From assembly GCA_965229615.1 (NCBI GenBank), contig OZ245890.1:62001-126000 (forward strand): DNA of 64,000 bases, written 5' to 3'. How positions within the stretch are numbered: position 1 is the stretch's first letter; each line of letters opens with the position of its first letter. The position numbers and the translations under genes are program-made. Below, piece by piece: positions 44,508-54,452 of the stretch. The stretch is from G965229615 sp965229615 (GTDB taxonomy: Bacteria; Pseudomonadota; Alphaproteobacteria; Rickettsiales; Midichloriaceae). A model generated the notes under the pieces. It was given only the letters and a program-made list of their open reading frames with translations. It did not search any database and had not been told where the DNA came from.

Positions 44508-45833
44508 ATGAACATGAGCAGGGGGGAGGGATATGTAGTATTAGATAGCATAATGTATAACAATAAGGATTTTAATGGCTATTTTCGTCAAGTGAAGGTT
44601 GTTTGTAATGCCAATAGGAAACTAATGCAATGTGATGCTGAGTATTTGAAAGCTGAGATGTTAAAATATTATGAACGCGTACAAGAGCCACACGCAAAAG
44701 TAAAGGAAGCCAATGCATATTTACAAATGCTAAAAAAACAATTTTTAGGCATTAATTGGAAGAGCTTTTTATATACATGCGCTGCAACAACAGCATTTAT
44801 AACAATATGTTCAATTGCCAATGATAAGTATAAGTATGAAACCAGTATCTCCATTACAAACTTCGGCGATATCGATAAAATAGCAATACTATTTTTTATT
44901 TCATTCATTAGTACCTGTATAAATGTTGGGTTGATGGAAAAGTTTGGTAAGAAATCAACTGTTGCAAATACTGCTACAACTTGTGTTGTTGCATGCTTTA
45001 CATCTTCTCCTAGAATGGTGAATGATGTAATACTATGCATGTTAGCTGCATTGCCATTTGCACTTATATTTTGTGATACGTATGAGAAAATGCACCTGTT
45101 ACCAAGGTACGCTACATTGCTTGAGCGAATGGAAGCATTTGCATTACCTGAAAAAGATAATGAACAAAATAACAAGAAAGATATAGGTGGTTGCCATAAT
45201 GAAACTTCTACTGCTATTGTGTTACGTAAAAAAAATGATATACAGCGTCAACGTAATGAACCTAACATGACGGGGCACGACATGATATTACGTAGGAAAC
45301 GATATGCTAATAGTGTAAATTTTGTGGAGTTGTACAAGCGCATGCTGAAGAAATGTGATTTTGAAATTGGAGAAAGAGAGGGTATTGCTGCTAAAAGAAC
45401 AAAGATTATCACTAGTATGTTTTATGCTCTTAATAAAAAGATGAAGAGGGATAATACATACAAGTGTAATGTGATACTTAAAATAATAAATGACAAATGG
45501 TTTCCAAGACATATAAAATCGGCTCTAACATGCGAAAATACAGCTGATTGTGATAAGGGTAAGCTGATAGAAGCTATAATTGAAACAATACGTGAAATGA
45601 AAAAACGTAATATCTATAACGGTAATATATATGTAGCAACACAAACACCTGAGTTTCAGCAGATATTGCGATATGTGGTGCCTGAAAACATGAGGAAACA
45701 GTGGCAAGAAGAAGGTTTATTAGATATAAAAAAAGCTTCATGGTCTGGTTTCTTCAAATTCAAACTTCAACCGACATTAGCACCAACATTAGCACCAACC
45801 ATGATTGGATTACAAAGATGTAATATTTTTTAA
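44508..45833 (+). CDS. 441-residue membrane protein, unknown function
   Basis: A soluble N-terminus (about 80 residues), two to four transmembrane segments between residues 85 and 195 (FLYTCAATTAFITICSI; IAILFFISFISTCINVG; ILCMLAALPFALIFCD), then a ~240-residue basic cytoplasmic part. The end has a short repeat PTLAPTLAPT. No family recognised. The stop overlaps the convergent sdhA by four bases. An in-frame ATG at 44514 is an alternative start. Confidence 0.55.
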   Translation: MNMSRGEGYVVLDSIMYNNKDFNGYFRQVKVVCNANRKLMQCDAEYLKAEMLKYYERVQEPHAKVKEANAYLQMLKKQFLGINWKSFLYTCAATTAFITICSIANDKYKYETSISITNFGDIDKIAILFFISFISTCINVGLMEKFGKKSTVANTATTCVVACFTSSPRMVNDVILCMLAALPFALIFCDTYEKMHLLPRYATLLERMEAFALPEKDNEQNNKKDIGGCHNETSTAIVLRKKNDIQRQRNEPNMTGHDMILRRKRYANSVNFVELYKRMLKKCDFEIGEREGIAAKRTKIITSMFYALNKKMKRDNTYKCNVILKIINDKWFPRHIKSALTCENTADCDKGKLIEAIIETIREMKKRNIYNGNIYVATQTPEFQQILRYVVPENMRKQWQEEGLLDIKKASWSGFFKFKLQPTLAPTLAPTMIGLQRCNIF

Positions 45834-47617
45834 TATACTCTTTTCTTCAACGGAATTGATTGAATGTCAGAAGTCATTGGTGTTAGTGATACCGGGCGGT
45901 AGTTTATAGTGGTACTACCATCTAAATGATTAACTGCAATTATCGTGTGCCTTAACCAGTTGTTATCGTCCCTTTCCGGATAATCTTCCCTCGCATGCGC
46001 TCCTCTGCTCTCCTTACGGTTTGCAGCAGCAAACATTGTAGCAACAGCTTGTAGTCTAAGGTTGTCTAACTCTATTGTTTCAACTAGATCACTATTCCAT
46101 ATCATACTTTTATCAGATACCCTAATATTATCGAAGAGATGGAAAGCATATAGTATTTTCTCACAACCTTCTTGCAGAATATCAGCAGTACGGAAAACAG
46201 TGGCATAGTTTTGCATCACCTGTTGCATTGTATGCCTCACATGTGCTGTACTGCATGTGCCATTTGCATGTCTTAGTTTATCAAAGTAATCAACGCTCAT
46301 CATACCATCAGTCTTATCTAGTTGTATCTTAAGGCCTGGGTCAACAATTTCACTTGCACGTATCGCAGCTGCTCTACCAAATACTACCAAATCCAGTAAT
46401 GAATTAGATCCGAGGCGATTAGCGCCATGTACTGAGACGCATGCTGCTTCTCCTATTGCCATTAAACCTGGCACAGTATGCATGCTATGACTACTCTTAA
46501 ATAATACTTCACCATGATGGTTTGTAGGTATACCACCCATGTTATAATGTACGGTTGGCTGTACAGGTATAGGTTCCTTGTGCACATCAACACCAGCAAA
46601 TATCCTTGCTGTTTCTGATATGCCAGGTAATCTTTCAGCTATCACTTGTGGATCTAAATGTGATAATACCAGCAATGCACAATCTTTGTTTGGACCACAT
46701 CCTCTGCCAGCACGCACTTCCATTGCAATGGCTCTACTGACAACATCTCTGGATGCTAGGTCTTTGACATGCGGTGCATATTTCTCCATAAATCTTTCAC
46801 CCTCTGAATTGATAAGGTATCCACCCTCACCTCTCACACCTTCCGTTATTAGACATCCTGCGTTGTATATCCCAGTCGGATGAAATTGTACAAATTCCAT
46901 ATCTTGTAGTTGTAACCCAGCTCTGAGCACCATGCCATTACCATCACCAGTGCAAGTATGTGCTGATGTCGCACAAGAATATACTCTACCATAACCACCT
47001 GTTGCTAATAAAACTATCTGTGCAGCGAATCTATGCAACTTACCATCTTCCAATGAATATGCAACAACACCTTTGCATGTGCCATTGTCCATTATCAAAT
47101 CTATTGTGAAATACTCTATAAAGAAGTGTGCATTTCTTTTCAGACACTGTTGATATAGAGTATGCAAAATTGCGTGGCCAGTACGATCTGCTGCAGCACA
47201 TGTTCTCTTGGCAGCTTTACCTTCGCCAAAATTAGTTGTCATACCACCAAAAGCCCGCTGATATATCTTACCATCATGTGTTCTTGAAAATGGAACACCA
47301 TATCTTTCCAATTCCAATACTGCCTGTGACGCATTTCTACACATATATTCTATTGCGTCTTGATCACCCAACCAATCAGATCCCTTTACAGTATCATACA
47401 TATGCCAGCGCCAATCATCTTCACCCATATTGCCAAGAGCAGCGCTAATGCCTCCCTGTGCTGCTACTGTATGACTTCTTGTTGGAAAAACTTTTGTTAC
47501 ACACGCAACATTTAAGTTTTGCTCTAGCATTCCAAGCGTTGCACGCAATCCAGCACCACCAGCACCAACCACAACTACATCGTAATAATGATCAATTATT
47601 TCATAAGCTGTTGTCAT
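45830..47617 (-). CDS. sdhA: Succinate dehydrogenase flavoprotein subunit
   Basis: 595 residues, normal length. FAD-binding VVVGAGGAGLRATLGM at the N-terminus, the covalent-FAD histidine in FPTRSHTVAAQGG, active-site stretch QFHPTGIYNAGCLITEG, and GANRLGSNSLLDLVVFGR. Oxidises succinate to fumarate in complex II. It follows sdhD by 31 bases; sdhB is not in this cluster. Confidence 0.97.
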   Translation of the reverse strand: MTTAYEIIDHYYDVVVVGAGGAGLRATLGMLEQNLNVACVTKVFPTRSHTVAAQGGISAALGNMGEDDWRWHMYDTVKGSDWLGDQDAIEYMCRNASQAVLELERYGVPFSRTHDGKIYQRAFGGMTTNFGEGKAAKRTCAAADRTGHAILHTLYQQCLKRNAHFFIEYFTIDLIMDNGTCKGVVAYSLEDGKLHRFAAQIVLLATGGYGRVYSCATSAHTCTGDGNGMVLRAGLQLQDMEFVQFHPTGIYNAGCLITEGVRGEGGYLINSEGERFMEKYAPHVKDLASRDVVSRAIAMEVRAGRGCGPNKDCALLVLSHLDPQVIAERLPGISETARIFAGVDVHKEPIPVQPTVHYNMGGIPTNHHGEVLFKSSHSMHTVPGLMAIGEAACVSVHGANRLGSNSLLDLVVFGRAAAIRASEIVDPGLKIQLDKTDGMMSVDYFDKLRHANGTCSTAHVRHTMQQVMQNYATVFRTADILQEGCEKILYAFHLFDNIRVSDKSMIWNSDLVETIELDNLRLQAVATMFAAANRKESRGAHAREDYPERDDNNWLRHTIIAVNHLDGSTTINYRPVSLTPMTSDIQSIPLKKRVY

Positions 47618-47648
47618 AAACTTTCATAATTTGATTACTTAATGCATT

Positions 47649-48164
47649 TCAACTAACCAAAACTTTAGATGGACAGTTATGTATCACACCTTGCAACTTG
47701 GACTCCATATCATCAGGCTCTTTTTCCATCTTATCACTCTCACCGTTTGTCTGTGTCATTTCCTCTGAAATAACAGTAATATCATTATCATTCGTTTGAC
47801 CATTGATCATACCAACATGCGCATCCATAATAAACACGAGACCGAAAACCATTGTAACGAACGATATAGCACTTACAAAAGTAATCGCAATTTTTTTCTG
47901 CACAGGACACTGAATATAGTCATATATTATTGACTTCATACCAAGAGTGCCATGATATAAACCGCACACTAGGAATATTATGAGAGTTGAAACATTGTAT
48001 ATTGGACCAAATATGAACTCAAATGCTTGATTTTGCACATCAGCATCACCAAGCAGGATCTTACCAACGTATGGTATGATACTAAACAACATCCATAATG
48101 ATGCTGGTATTAATACCACACCACTAATTCTTTGCATGGAATATGACTTTGTTGGACTAAGCAT
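47649..48164 (-). CDS. sdhD: Succinate dehydrogenase membrane anchor subunit
   Basis: 171 residues from ATG 48164; an upstream extension in frame overlaps sdhC and has no family similarity. Three transmembrane helices, with YHGTLGMKSIIYDY holding the expected heme/quinone His and Tyr. A hydrophilic, acidic tail of about 50 residues (from about NDNDITVISEEM) extends beyond the usual end. Starts 17 bases after the sdhC stop. Confidence 0.88.
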   Translation of the reverse strand: MLSPTKSYSMQRISGVVLIPASLWMLFSIIPYVGKILLGDADVQNQAFEFIFGPIYNVSTLIIFLVCGLYHGTLGMKSIIYDYIQCPVQKKIAITFVSAISFVTMVFGLVFIMDAHVGMINGQTNDNDITVISEEMTQTNGESDKMEKEPDDMESKLQGVIHNCPSKVLVS

Positions 48165-48181
48165 GTTTTTATTTATCCTTT

Positions 48182-48568
48182 TTAGTAGTAGAAAAGTGTC
48201 ATGACAATGATTGTCAAAACAAATGAGCAAAGTACAATTGCATAAGCAGATTTATGAACTGAGTCAATATTGAAACCAACACCCAATGTCCAAAACAAAT
48301 ATCTTACACCAGCACACAAATGGTATGACAAACAGAATACAAATGATATCAAATATGCTTGGATGCAATATGATAAAACACCACACGAACATACATCATC
48401 ATTATTAGATGATAATAATTGTGTAATGATGATCCACCACACTGATATAACAATTTCCACAAACATCATGGCACCAGTTATACGATGCATTATTGATAAG
48501 ACAGACGTCACTTGTGGTTTGTATATCGAAAGATGTGGTGAGAGTGGCTTATTACTTCCAGGTATCAT
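48182..48568 (-). CDS. sdhC: Succinate dehydrogenase cytochrome b556 subunit
   Basis: 128 residues with the SdhC signature KPLSPHLSIYKPQ, IMHRITGAMMFVE and the heme-ligand region LSYHLCAGVRYLFWTLG. Three transmembrane helices. First gene of the sdhC-sdhD-sdhA operon on the minus strand. Confidence 0.94.
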   Translation of the reverse strand: MIPGSNKPLSPHLSIYKPQVTSVLSIMHRITGAMMFVEIVISVWWIIITQLLSSNNDDVCSCGVLSYCIQAYLISFVFCLSYHLCAGVRYLFWTLGVGFNIDSVHKSAYAIVLCSFVLTIIVMTLFYY

Positions 48569-48755
48569 ATGTAAAAGTTATATGGTTTCTTTCCATCCTT
48601 CATACTGAAGACATCGTGTAATCTATCAAATGCCATCTATCACGATCATTTCATTGCTTTGCATTATATGTCTACTAATAGCATTTCTCCATTCCAACCA
48701 TCATAGCTGTAATCTGTTAATATTGCAAATGCACAAAATTATCCAATATTGACAA

Positions 48756-49622
48756 CTAGCAATAGAGAGGTATCATATCAATATATCCATCGCTGTCATC
48801 TAATTCCATATGTTTCAACATATCTGCAATATCACTGTTTTGTTCCAGCACCTGTGAAAGCTTATCAAGCATGTATGTCATATACTCAATCATCATAACA
48901 GTTGTCGCACTAGTAATGAGTAGATCAAGTGCTGTATTGATTTTTAGAATATCTAATTTATTCGCAGCAGCATTAGTACCATATATGAGTACCTTTCGAA
49001 TATCATTCTGTTGTTGCAGCATATAACCTCTGATGCTACCACCAAAAAATGCTGCTAGGAAGCTATTGTCGATGCAATTTTGCACCAACACATATGTGAT
49101 GCCACGTGTGAATCCTGGCAAGAACATCTCTGCACTTACAGATGGTGCATATTGTATATCCGTAAATGTATCATTATTTGGTAGTCTACTCATATAATTT
49201 TGTTTAATGAATGAGCTCAACTGATCCGTGTATGAATTGATATAATGTGGTATCACATCTAGTACTAAACTCATACATATTCCTTGTCCGATTGCTGTAT
49301 TACTACTTACTAACAAATTTGATATAACTGGTATTAATACTGTATTGGCACTGAGGTTTGTTATCTCTATGATACTTTCATGTAGCTGACGTTGTAGACT
49401 AAAATATTCTGTTAAACGTTCTGTTACATATTCATTTGTTGTTTTTATAAATGTTGATGTAAGAGAGCCTAATGTTAAAAAAACTAATCCACAAGTTTTA
49501 TCAGTGCTTGCAGCATTTATCTTAAGAATTTTGAAATGCTGTAATATACCAATTGCTACAATCGTATCTGTTAAACTGAATACAGGGTGTTCTAATATTA
49601 AACTATTTGAAGAATATAGCAT
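48756..49622 (-). CDS. 288-residue protein with hydrophobic segments, unknown function
   Basis: Mostly helical with several apolar stretches (VFLTLGSLTSTFI; GICMSLVLDVIPHYI; DLLITSATTVMMIEYM), none clearly a long membrane helix. A Gly-rich part reads FLAAFFGGSIRGYML. The tail is acidic. No family recognised. It lies about 190 bases upstream of sdhC on the same strand, so it may be independent. Confidence 0.5.
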   Translation of the reverse strand: MLYSSNSLILEHPVFSLTDTIVAIGILQHFKILKINAASTDKTCGLVFLTLGSLTSTFIKTTNEYVTERLTEYFSLQRQLHESIIEITNLSANTVLIPVISNLLVSSNTAIGQGICMSLVLDVIPHYINSYTDQLSSFIKQNYMSRLPNNDTFTDIQYAPSVSAEMFLPGFTRGITYVLVQNCIDNSFLAAFFGGSIRGYMLQQQNDIRKVLIYGTNAAANKLDILKINTALDLLITSATTVMMIEYMTYMLDKLSQVLEQNSDIADMLKHMELDDSDGYIDMIPLYC

Positions 49623-49934
49623 GACTACTATATGTTATGATATTGTAGATATGAGGATGGTATTAAGCTTAGTAATATTGATTAAACAAAGCATAACACT
49701 ATAGAGTATAGTCTACATGCTATCGCTATTGATAGAAACTATTTTAAAAGAAATGGTATTATTCTTATAATTTTGCTGTAAAAGTGTTGTACTATTATCA
49801 CTAACCCTATCATATTATTGTATAACTACTTTAGTAGTAGCTTATGTAATATTGATCGAACCAGGAAATACCATTGTTTAAAAAACGAATTTTTGCTAGC
49901 ATTAAATTATGCATAGTGAACAATCCACTTACCA
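49623..49934. other. 312-base spacer, nothing identified
   Basis: A short plus-strand frame here starts inside the neighbouring gene and looks like chance. The final 60 bases before the zinc-finger gene contain TTGCTA and AT-rich hexamers, too weak to call a promoter. No hairpin followed by a T tract was seen. Confidence 0.3.
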
Positions 49935-50135
49935 ATGGCTCAACATCAAACAACGAAACGCAAGATCTGCTGCAATGGTGGCGGTGATCTCAAATCAAAA
50001 CACCCACTAGTTTATTTATATCTTGAAGGCACAGAAAAAAGCTGTCCATATTGTGGAAAAACGTTTTCATTCAAGGAGAGTCATAGAATTAAACAAGTCA
50101 AAAATGTGTTTTTTAATAAAAATAAAGAAAGCTAA
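49935..50135 (+). CDS. NDUFS6-like zinc-finger (zf-CHCC) protein
   Basis: 66 residues. Pattern ICCNGGGDLKSKHPLVYL then CPYCGKTF gives zinc ligands C12 or C13, H23, C37 and C40, the zf-CHCC layout of complex I accessory subunit NDUFS6 and its alphaproteobacterial homologues. Its presence supports an alphaproteobacterial host. Isolated gene, tail to tail with the large AsmA-like gene. Confidence 0.85.
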   Translation: MAQHQTTKRKICCNGGGDLKSKHPLVYLYLEGTEKSCPYCGKTFSFKESHRIKQVKNVFFNKNKES

Positions 50136-50180
50136 CATGTAGTTGCTCTTCTACTATCTCTTTAACACTAACTCATATAC

Positions 50181-53100
50181 TCAATTGTTATTTGCAGGTT
50201 CACCACTCGTAATATCTGTACTTCTCTTTTGCGAAAACATTTGTCCTAAAAACCCTGGTAGTATAAAGGATATTGGATTTGTTCTTATAATTGGTTTTTG
50301 ATCTTTTGCAAATGTTACTGAAAAATTTTGTTTCTCCTTATTATTTTTTAACAAATCGTTACCAAAACTAGGAAATATCTTTTGTATTAATATCATCACA
50401 ACGTTAATAAAGTTAACTGGTATTATCATACCTGCCACAACGCCACTTTGTTCACCAACATCAAATTTTGCATCAGCATTTATAAACATCACATCACTGA
50501 CAGCAGCACATTGATTGAGATATAATGTGGGGCTAGTGAAATTTACTTTACAACTTGCTGTGTGGAAGTCTACACCATCACTCGTAAGCAGTTTAAGCAT
50601 ATTTGCATAACTACCTCCACTTAACGAATAGATACGTAACATTGTCGAAAGCAAATATGACTTCCATAGTATGAAGTTATCTATTGATACATAGCCTTTG
50701 AAGTTGTATTTTTTATCAAATTCTAAATTGCCTTTCAATTCCAAGGCTCCTTCTCTCAAATTGCCATGACCTAAAACATCATTCATCAACTCCCCAATAT
50801 CACTCACTACGAAAGCAAAAACAGGTCTGTCAAAAAACAACCTCATATAGCCTTTTTCATCTGCAAGATATGCTGAAGCATTAATTTTTTCTAGATACGC
50901 CCTACTACTAGATAGTTGTACCTTGAGATTGTCAAATAACGCTCTATTGTCAAAAATAACTTTCTTAAGATCTATATTTGCAGCATATTGTTGATTTTTT
51001 GCCTCATTATTACTACCACTTGTTTTAAGGTCTTTTGATATTCTTATCATTTGTGATATATCAATTACATCGCCACTGATATTGTAAGTAACACCATGCT
51101 CTGCATTGTTGATATAGTGTAAATCGAATGAGTTTTTACCCCATTTTTTTACTGAAATTTTTGCCTGATAAGATGTTATATCACTATGTGTAATATCACC
51201 TATTGCTTCAAAATTCTGTATTGAAACATCAATGTTCGTGTTCTTTATTGCATTTTTAGTATGTTTTAATTTTACTTTAATTAAACCATGAGTGCCTCTA
51301 TCTTTACTAATGCCAAAAATATCATCCTGCAAAATAATGTTTTTGAGATCGAAGCTTGCATCAACAATACCACTATTGGATTTCTGAATGCTTTTCACAT
51401 CAACAATAACATCACCATCAAGATGCAGTTGTTCTGATAGATATTGTGCAACATATTGCGTTATCGGATACTGCTGTATTGCTACTACAGCATGCAATGT
51501 CTTTGGCAAGAAACTGATTTCTGCATCATCTATAGAGCCAGATGCAAACATGCCATCGAAATTCAAGTTATTGATTTTAACATCATTATATATAATGTTA
51601 CCTCTAACATTGACATCGGCATTACGCATTTCTAGGTGTAACTGTTTGCTAGAAATCCTATGTTTTTTGGATTTAACCTGCCAGCATAAATTGTGTACAT
51701 TTGAAATGATGGAAATGTATAGATCATTGAACTTTAATCTTCTATCAATTTGTGGAATACCAACCTTCACGTTTGTTACTACATCACCCCCTCTAAATCT
51801 TTGGACTTTATCACTACCAAACGATTGATTATACCATTGCTCTAGACTACCGAGTTGTGTTGTGAAGCCAAACGAAACAAGTGTTCCTAACAGAGAATTT
51901 TTGTTGTTATTGTCAGCCCACCATTTGATATTCTCATAATATTTATCAGATTTATTATACGCAGTTTGGTAATGACTAATGCCGTATTGATCTAATGGAA
52001 CTAGTATATTAACATCATTGATCTTAAAATTATTATCCAACATTGCATTTGGTATCAATACCTTCACACTATTCATGTCAGCTGTGATAAAGGCATTTGG
52101 TGCACCAAAATGATGTTCACTATCTTTGATTTTTCTTTTTAGCATTACATCATCAATCTGTAATGATACATCTATTTTTCGCATTTTGGAACCTGATTGG
52201 TTAATCAAGTGTTCGAGCTCTAAGTTTGCTGATTTAATGGTACCATTGGTGATTGTATGCTCTATCTCATCTCTAACATTATTTGATTGTAGATTCGGCC
52301 AATATTTATATATTAGGCGCTGTGGTATGTGGGTGTTGAGCTGTAAATACAGCTTACTAATATAACTTATATCATCACTATAGTCAGGCCTATATATATC
52401 AAGATTACCAGAAAAACTTATGATATATGGTTCTGATTCCAGTATGTCATTATTTGAAGCACTATCTTTTATGTCACAGCTAAAATCTCTAACCTTAAAA
52501 TACTGCATGCCAACATCATAAAAACCATCTAAATTGATGTCACTGAAGTGAATTGTGTCTGCATTGAGTGCTGTATGCTTCAGGTTTAAATCATGTATGT
52601 TTAATTTCCAGAATGTTGTTGCATCACTATATCTATACATCAGTAGAGAGTTAAATTTTTCAACTGTAGTGCTTACGATGCGTTGATCATCTTGATTCTT
52701 ATAAAACGTTATTGGTGCTAAATGACCATATAATTGTAAACCAATCATCGCATCCCTATTATCAATCTCTATAATATCTGTTACAATTGCAGTTTTCTGT
52801 TTCTTATCACCTAGATCGAAATACAACTCTGCATAGTTATATATCTTATTTGTTGGATGCTCTTTGTTTTGCAGTATATAACCATCGATTATTTTTTCAT
52901 TACCATCAAATGTATATCTTATTTGTATATCGCTGAAGTGGTTGAGGGGTACCATTTCATTGTGATCACCATTGTATGTTGTTCTTTCGAAATTTTGTTG
53001 GATTGTTGATAAAAATTGCTTTCGTATTGATATTCTCTGATCCAGAGCATGAGTTATATGTGGTTTGATTGATATGGCGTCAATTTCGACAATATCATCA

Positions 53101-53765
53101 CAATGCATACCACCATCAGGTGATATGGATTTAAGAGCTTCACAGAGATTACAATCTGCAAATGTTATAGTGATTTCTGGATGATATAGAGACGTGTTTC
53201 GAAATAAGCTATATACTTTTTTGCCAATTCTTCTATCAAGTCCTTTCAGAGATGCATCTGCACTGATTGCAGCATTATTATGTATTACTTTATATATGTA
53301 TAGTATATTAGTAGTTCTAACACCATCAAATGTTACTTCAAAAGCTGACATCATATTATGCTTTTGCTCTTTCTCATATGGCTCTAATAATAAATTTGCA
53401 GTTGAGAATAAAAACTGTAGCAGATTGAACTCAAGTGTTATTTTGGATAACACCTGTATATGCTTTTGATCAGCAGCCTCATCTGTAAATACTAATGCTA
53501 CATTATTTAATTCTATTAGAAATGATGAAATACTCTTTTTAGTATCATAGCTGATGTATCCTATTTGGATACCAAATGGTGTATTGTTTTGTGCAAGTTT
53601 TTGGTTGATAATACTGTTAAAATCTATTTTTTGTAATGTGAATAATACCGGTATAAAAACTATACAAAGACTAAGATATAATTGTATTACAAAATGAAGC
53701 GTCACATTACAGACATATAATGACAGCAAAATCAGTCTTTCTATATAACGGGTGATATATACCAT
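50181..53765 (-). CDS. AsmA/YhdP-like (DUF3971-type) inner-membrane protein, 1,194 residues
   Basis: One N-terminal transmembrane helix (about residues 10-45) followed by over 1,100 residues of mostly beta structure with few motifs. The C-terminus carries the AsmA-like hallmark: an NFILW-type strand, LLSTMLRIYSLSGGSYANML, then ADAKFDVGEQSGVVAGMIIPVNF. Proteins of this group bridge the envelope and help phospholipid transport to the outer membrane. MlaC is encoded a few kb downstream. The exact subgroup (YhdP, TamB-like or DUF3971) is not certain. Confidence 0.78.
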   Translation of the reverse strand: MVYITRYIERLILLSLYVCNVTLHFVIQLYLSLCIVFIPVLFTLQKIDFNSIINQKLAQNNTPFGIQIGYISYDTKKSISSFLIELNNVALVFTDEAADQKHIQVLSKITLEFNLLQFLFSTANLLLEPYEKEQKHNMMSAFEVTFDGVRTTNILYIYKVIHNNAAISADASLKGLDRRIGKKVYSLFRNTSLYHPEITITFADCNLCEALKSISPDGGMHCDDIVEIDAISIKPHITHALDQRISIRKQFLSTIQQNFERTTYNGDHNEMVPLNHFSDIQIRYTFDGNEKIIDGYILQNKEHPTNKIYNYAELYFDLGDKKQKTAIVTDIIEIDNRDAMIGLQLYGHLAPITFYKNQDDQRIVSTTVEKFNSLLMYRYSDATTFWKLNIHDLNLKHTALNADTIHFSDINLDGFYDVGMQYFKVRDFSCDIKDSASNNDILESEPYIISFSGNLDIYRPDYSDDISYISKLYLQLNTHIPQRLIYKYWPNLQSNNVRDEIEHTITNGTIKSANLELEHLINQSGSKMRKIDVSLQIDDVMLKRKIKDSEHHFGAPNAFITADMNSVKVLIPNAMLDNNFKINDVNILVPLDQYGISHYQTAYNKSDKYYENIKWWADNNNKNSLLGTLVSFGFTTQLGSLEQWYNQSFGSDKVQRFRGGDVVTNVKVGIPQIDRRLKFNDLYISIISNVHNLCWQVKSKKHRISSKQLHLEMRNADVNVRGNIIYNDVKINNLNFDGMFASGSIDDAEISFLPKTLHAVVAIQQYPITQYVAQYLSEQLHLDGDVIVDVKSIQKSNSGIVDASFDLKNIILQDDIFGISKDRGTHGLIKVKLKHTKNAIKNTNIDVSIQNFEAIGDITHSDITSYQAKISVKKWGKNSFDLHYINNAEHGVTYNISGDVIDISQMIRISKDLKTSGSNNEAKNQQYAANIDLKKVIFDNRALFDNLKVQLSSSRAYLEKINASAYLADEKGYMRLFFDRPVFAFVVSDIGELMNDVLGHGNLREGALELKGNLEFDKKYNFKGYVSIDNFILWKSYLLSTMLRIYSLSGGSYANMLKLLTSDGVDFHTASCKVNFTSPTLYLNQCAAVSDVMFINADAKFDVGEQSGVVAGMIIPVNFINVVMILIQKIFPSFGNDLLKNNKEKQNFSVTFAKDQKPIIRTNPISFILPGFLGQMFSQKRSTDITSGEPANNN

Positions 53766-53921
53766 GGTTTTCTCATCAACATGACTCGAATGTGACCCTC
53801 ATATGCTAATATAAGATTATGACCATTCATAGTTCCTTTGATTGTAGCATGTAGTTTTTTAGCTTTCTAGTGTTGCAAAAAGATGACCTCCCCACTCACT
53901 TGAGAAAAATATCCATTGACA

Positions 53922-54025
53922 TTATCTTATCATGCGATATTGTTCAATCAAGAATTGCAGTAAAATGTTAGAAGAAAACGATTAAATACAAAAAGCTTTG
54001 ACAAGTTTGTAAGTTATGTTATTTA
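53922..54025 (+). promoter_or_regulatory. Two candidate promoters for acpP
   Basis: Proximal: TTGACA 53998-54003, 16-base spacer, TATTTA 54020-54025. Distal: TTGACA from 53916, 16-base spacer, TATTGT 53938-53943. Both -35 boxes are perfect consensus. The rest of the 316-base spacer (53766-54081) between the AsmA-like gene and acpP shows no gene. Confidence 0.5.
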
Positions 54026-54081
54026 ATTTGTCTAATCTTCTTTTTGATAGGTAAATTGAAATAAAATATTAGCTCAGCATC

Positions 54082-54336
54082 ATGAGTACAACAATAGAAA
54101 GTCGTATTAAAAAGGTTATTGCCAAAAAACTTGAGATTGATCCAGAAAAAATAAAACTCGAGAGTCGCTTCGTTGAGGATCTAGGTATGGATAGTCTAGC
54201 AAGAGTGGAGGTAATGATGAATCTAGAGGAAGAGTTTAAAGATTATAATATTGAAATTCCAGACGATGCAGCAGAAAAAATCAAAACAGTTGCTGATGCA
54301 ATAACATACATCGAAAGTGTGACAAAAGATCTTTAG
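54082..54336 (+). CDS. acpP: Acyl carrier protein
   Basis: 84 residues, acidic, with the phosphopantetheine attachment motif DLGMDSLARVEV (S38). Carries acyl chains for fatty acid synthesis and supplies octanoyl-ACP to LipB. Isolated here; fab genes are not in the window. Two strong -35 boxes upstream fit high expression. Confidence 0.97.
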   Translation: MSTTIESRIKKVIAKKLEIDPEKIKLESRFVEDLGMDSLARVEVMMNLEEEFKDYNIEIPDDAAEKIKTVADAITYIESVTKDL

Positions 54337-54452
54337 TGGACTAGTAGTATATGCTTATACAGTTGCTGAATTTTTATATGATTAACCATATAATGGTAGT
54401 ATCACCTTTTGGCATTGTGAGCGAGTAAAATAAATTATTCATTGCTAGTTTT

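Noticed and set aside
48165..48230. Longer SdhD start at 48230
   Set aside because: It overlaps the end of sdhC, and the added residues do not resemble SdhD; ATG 48164 fits the family.
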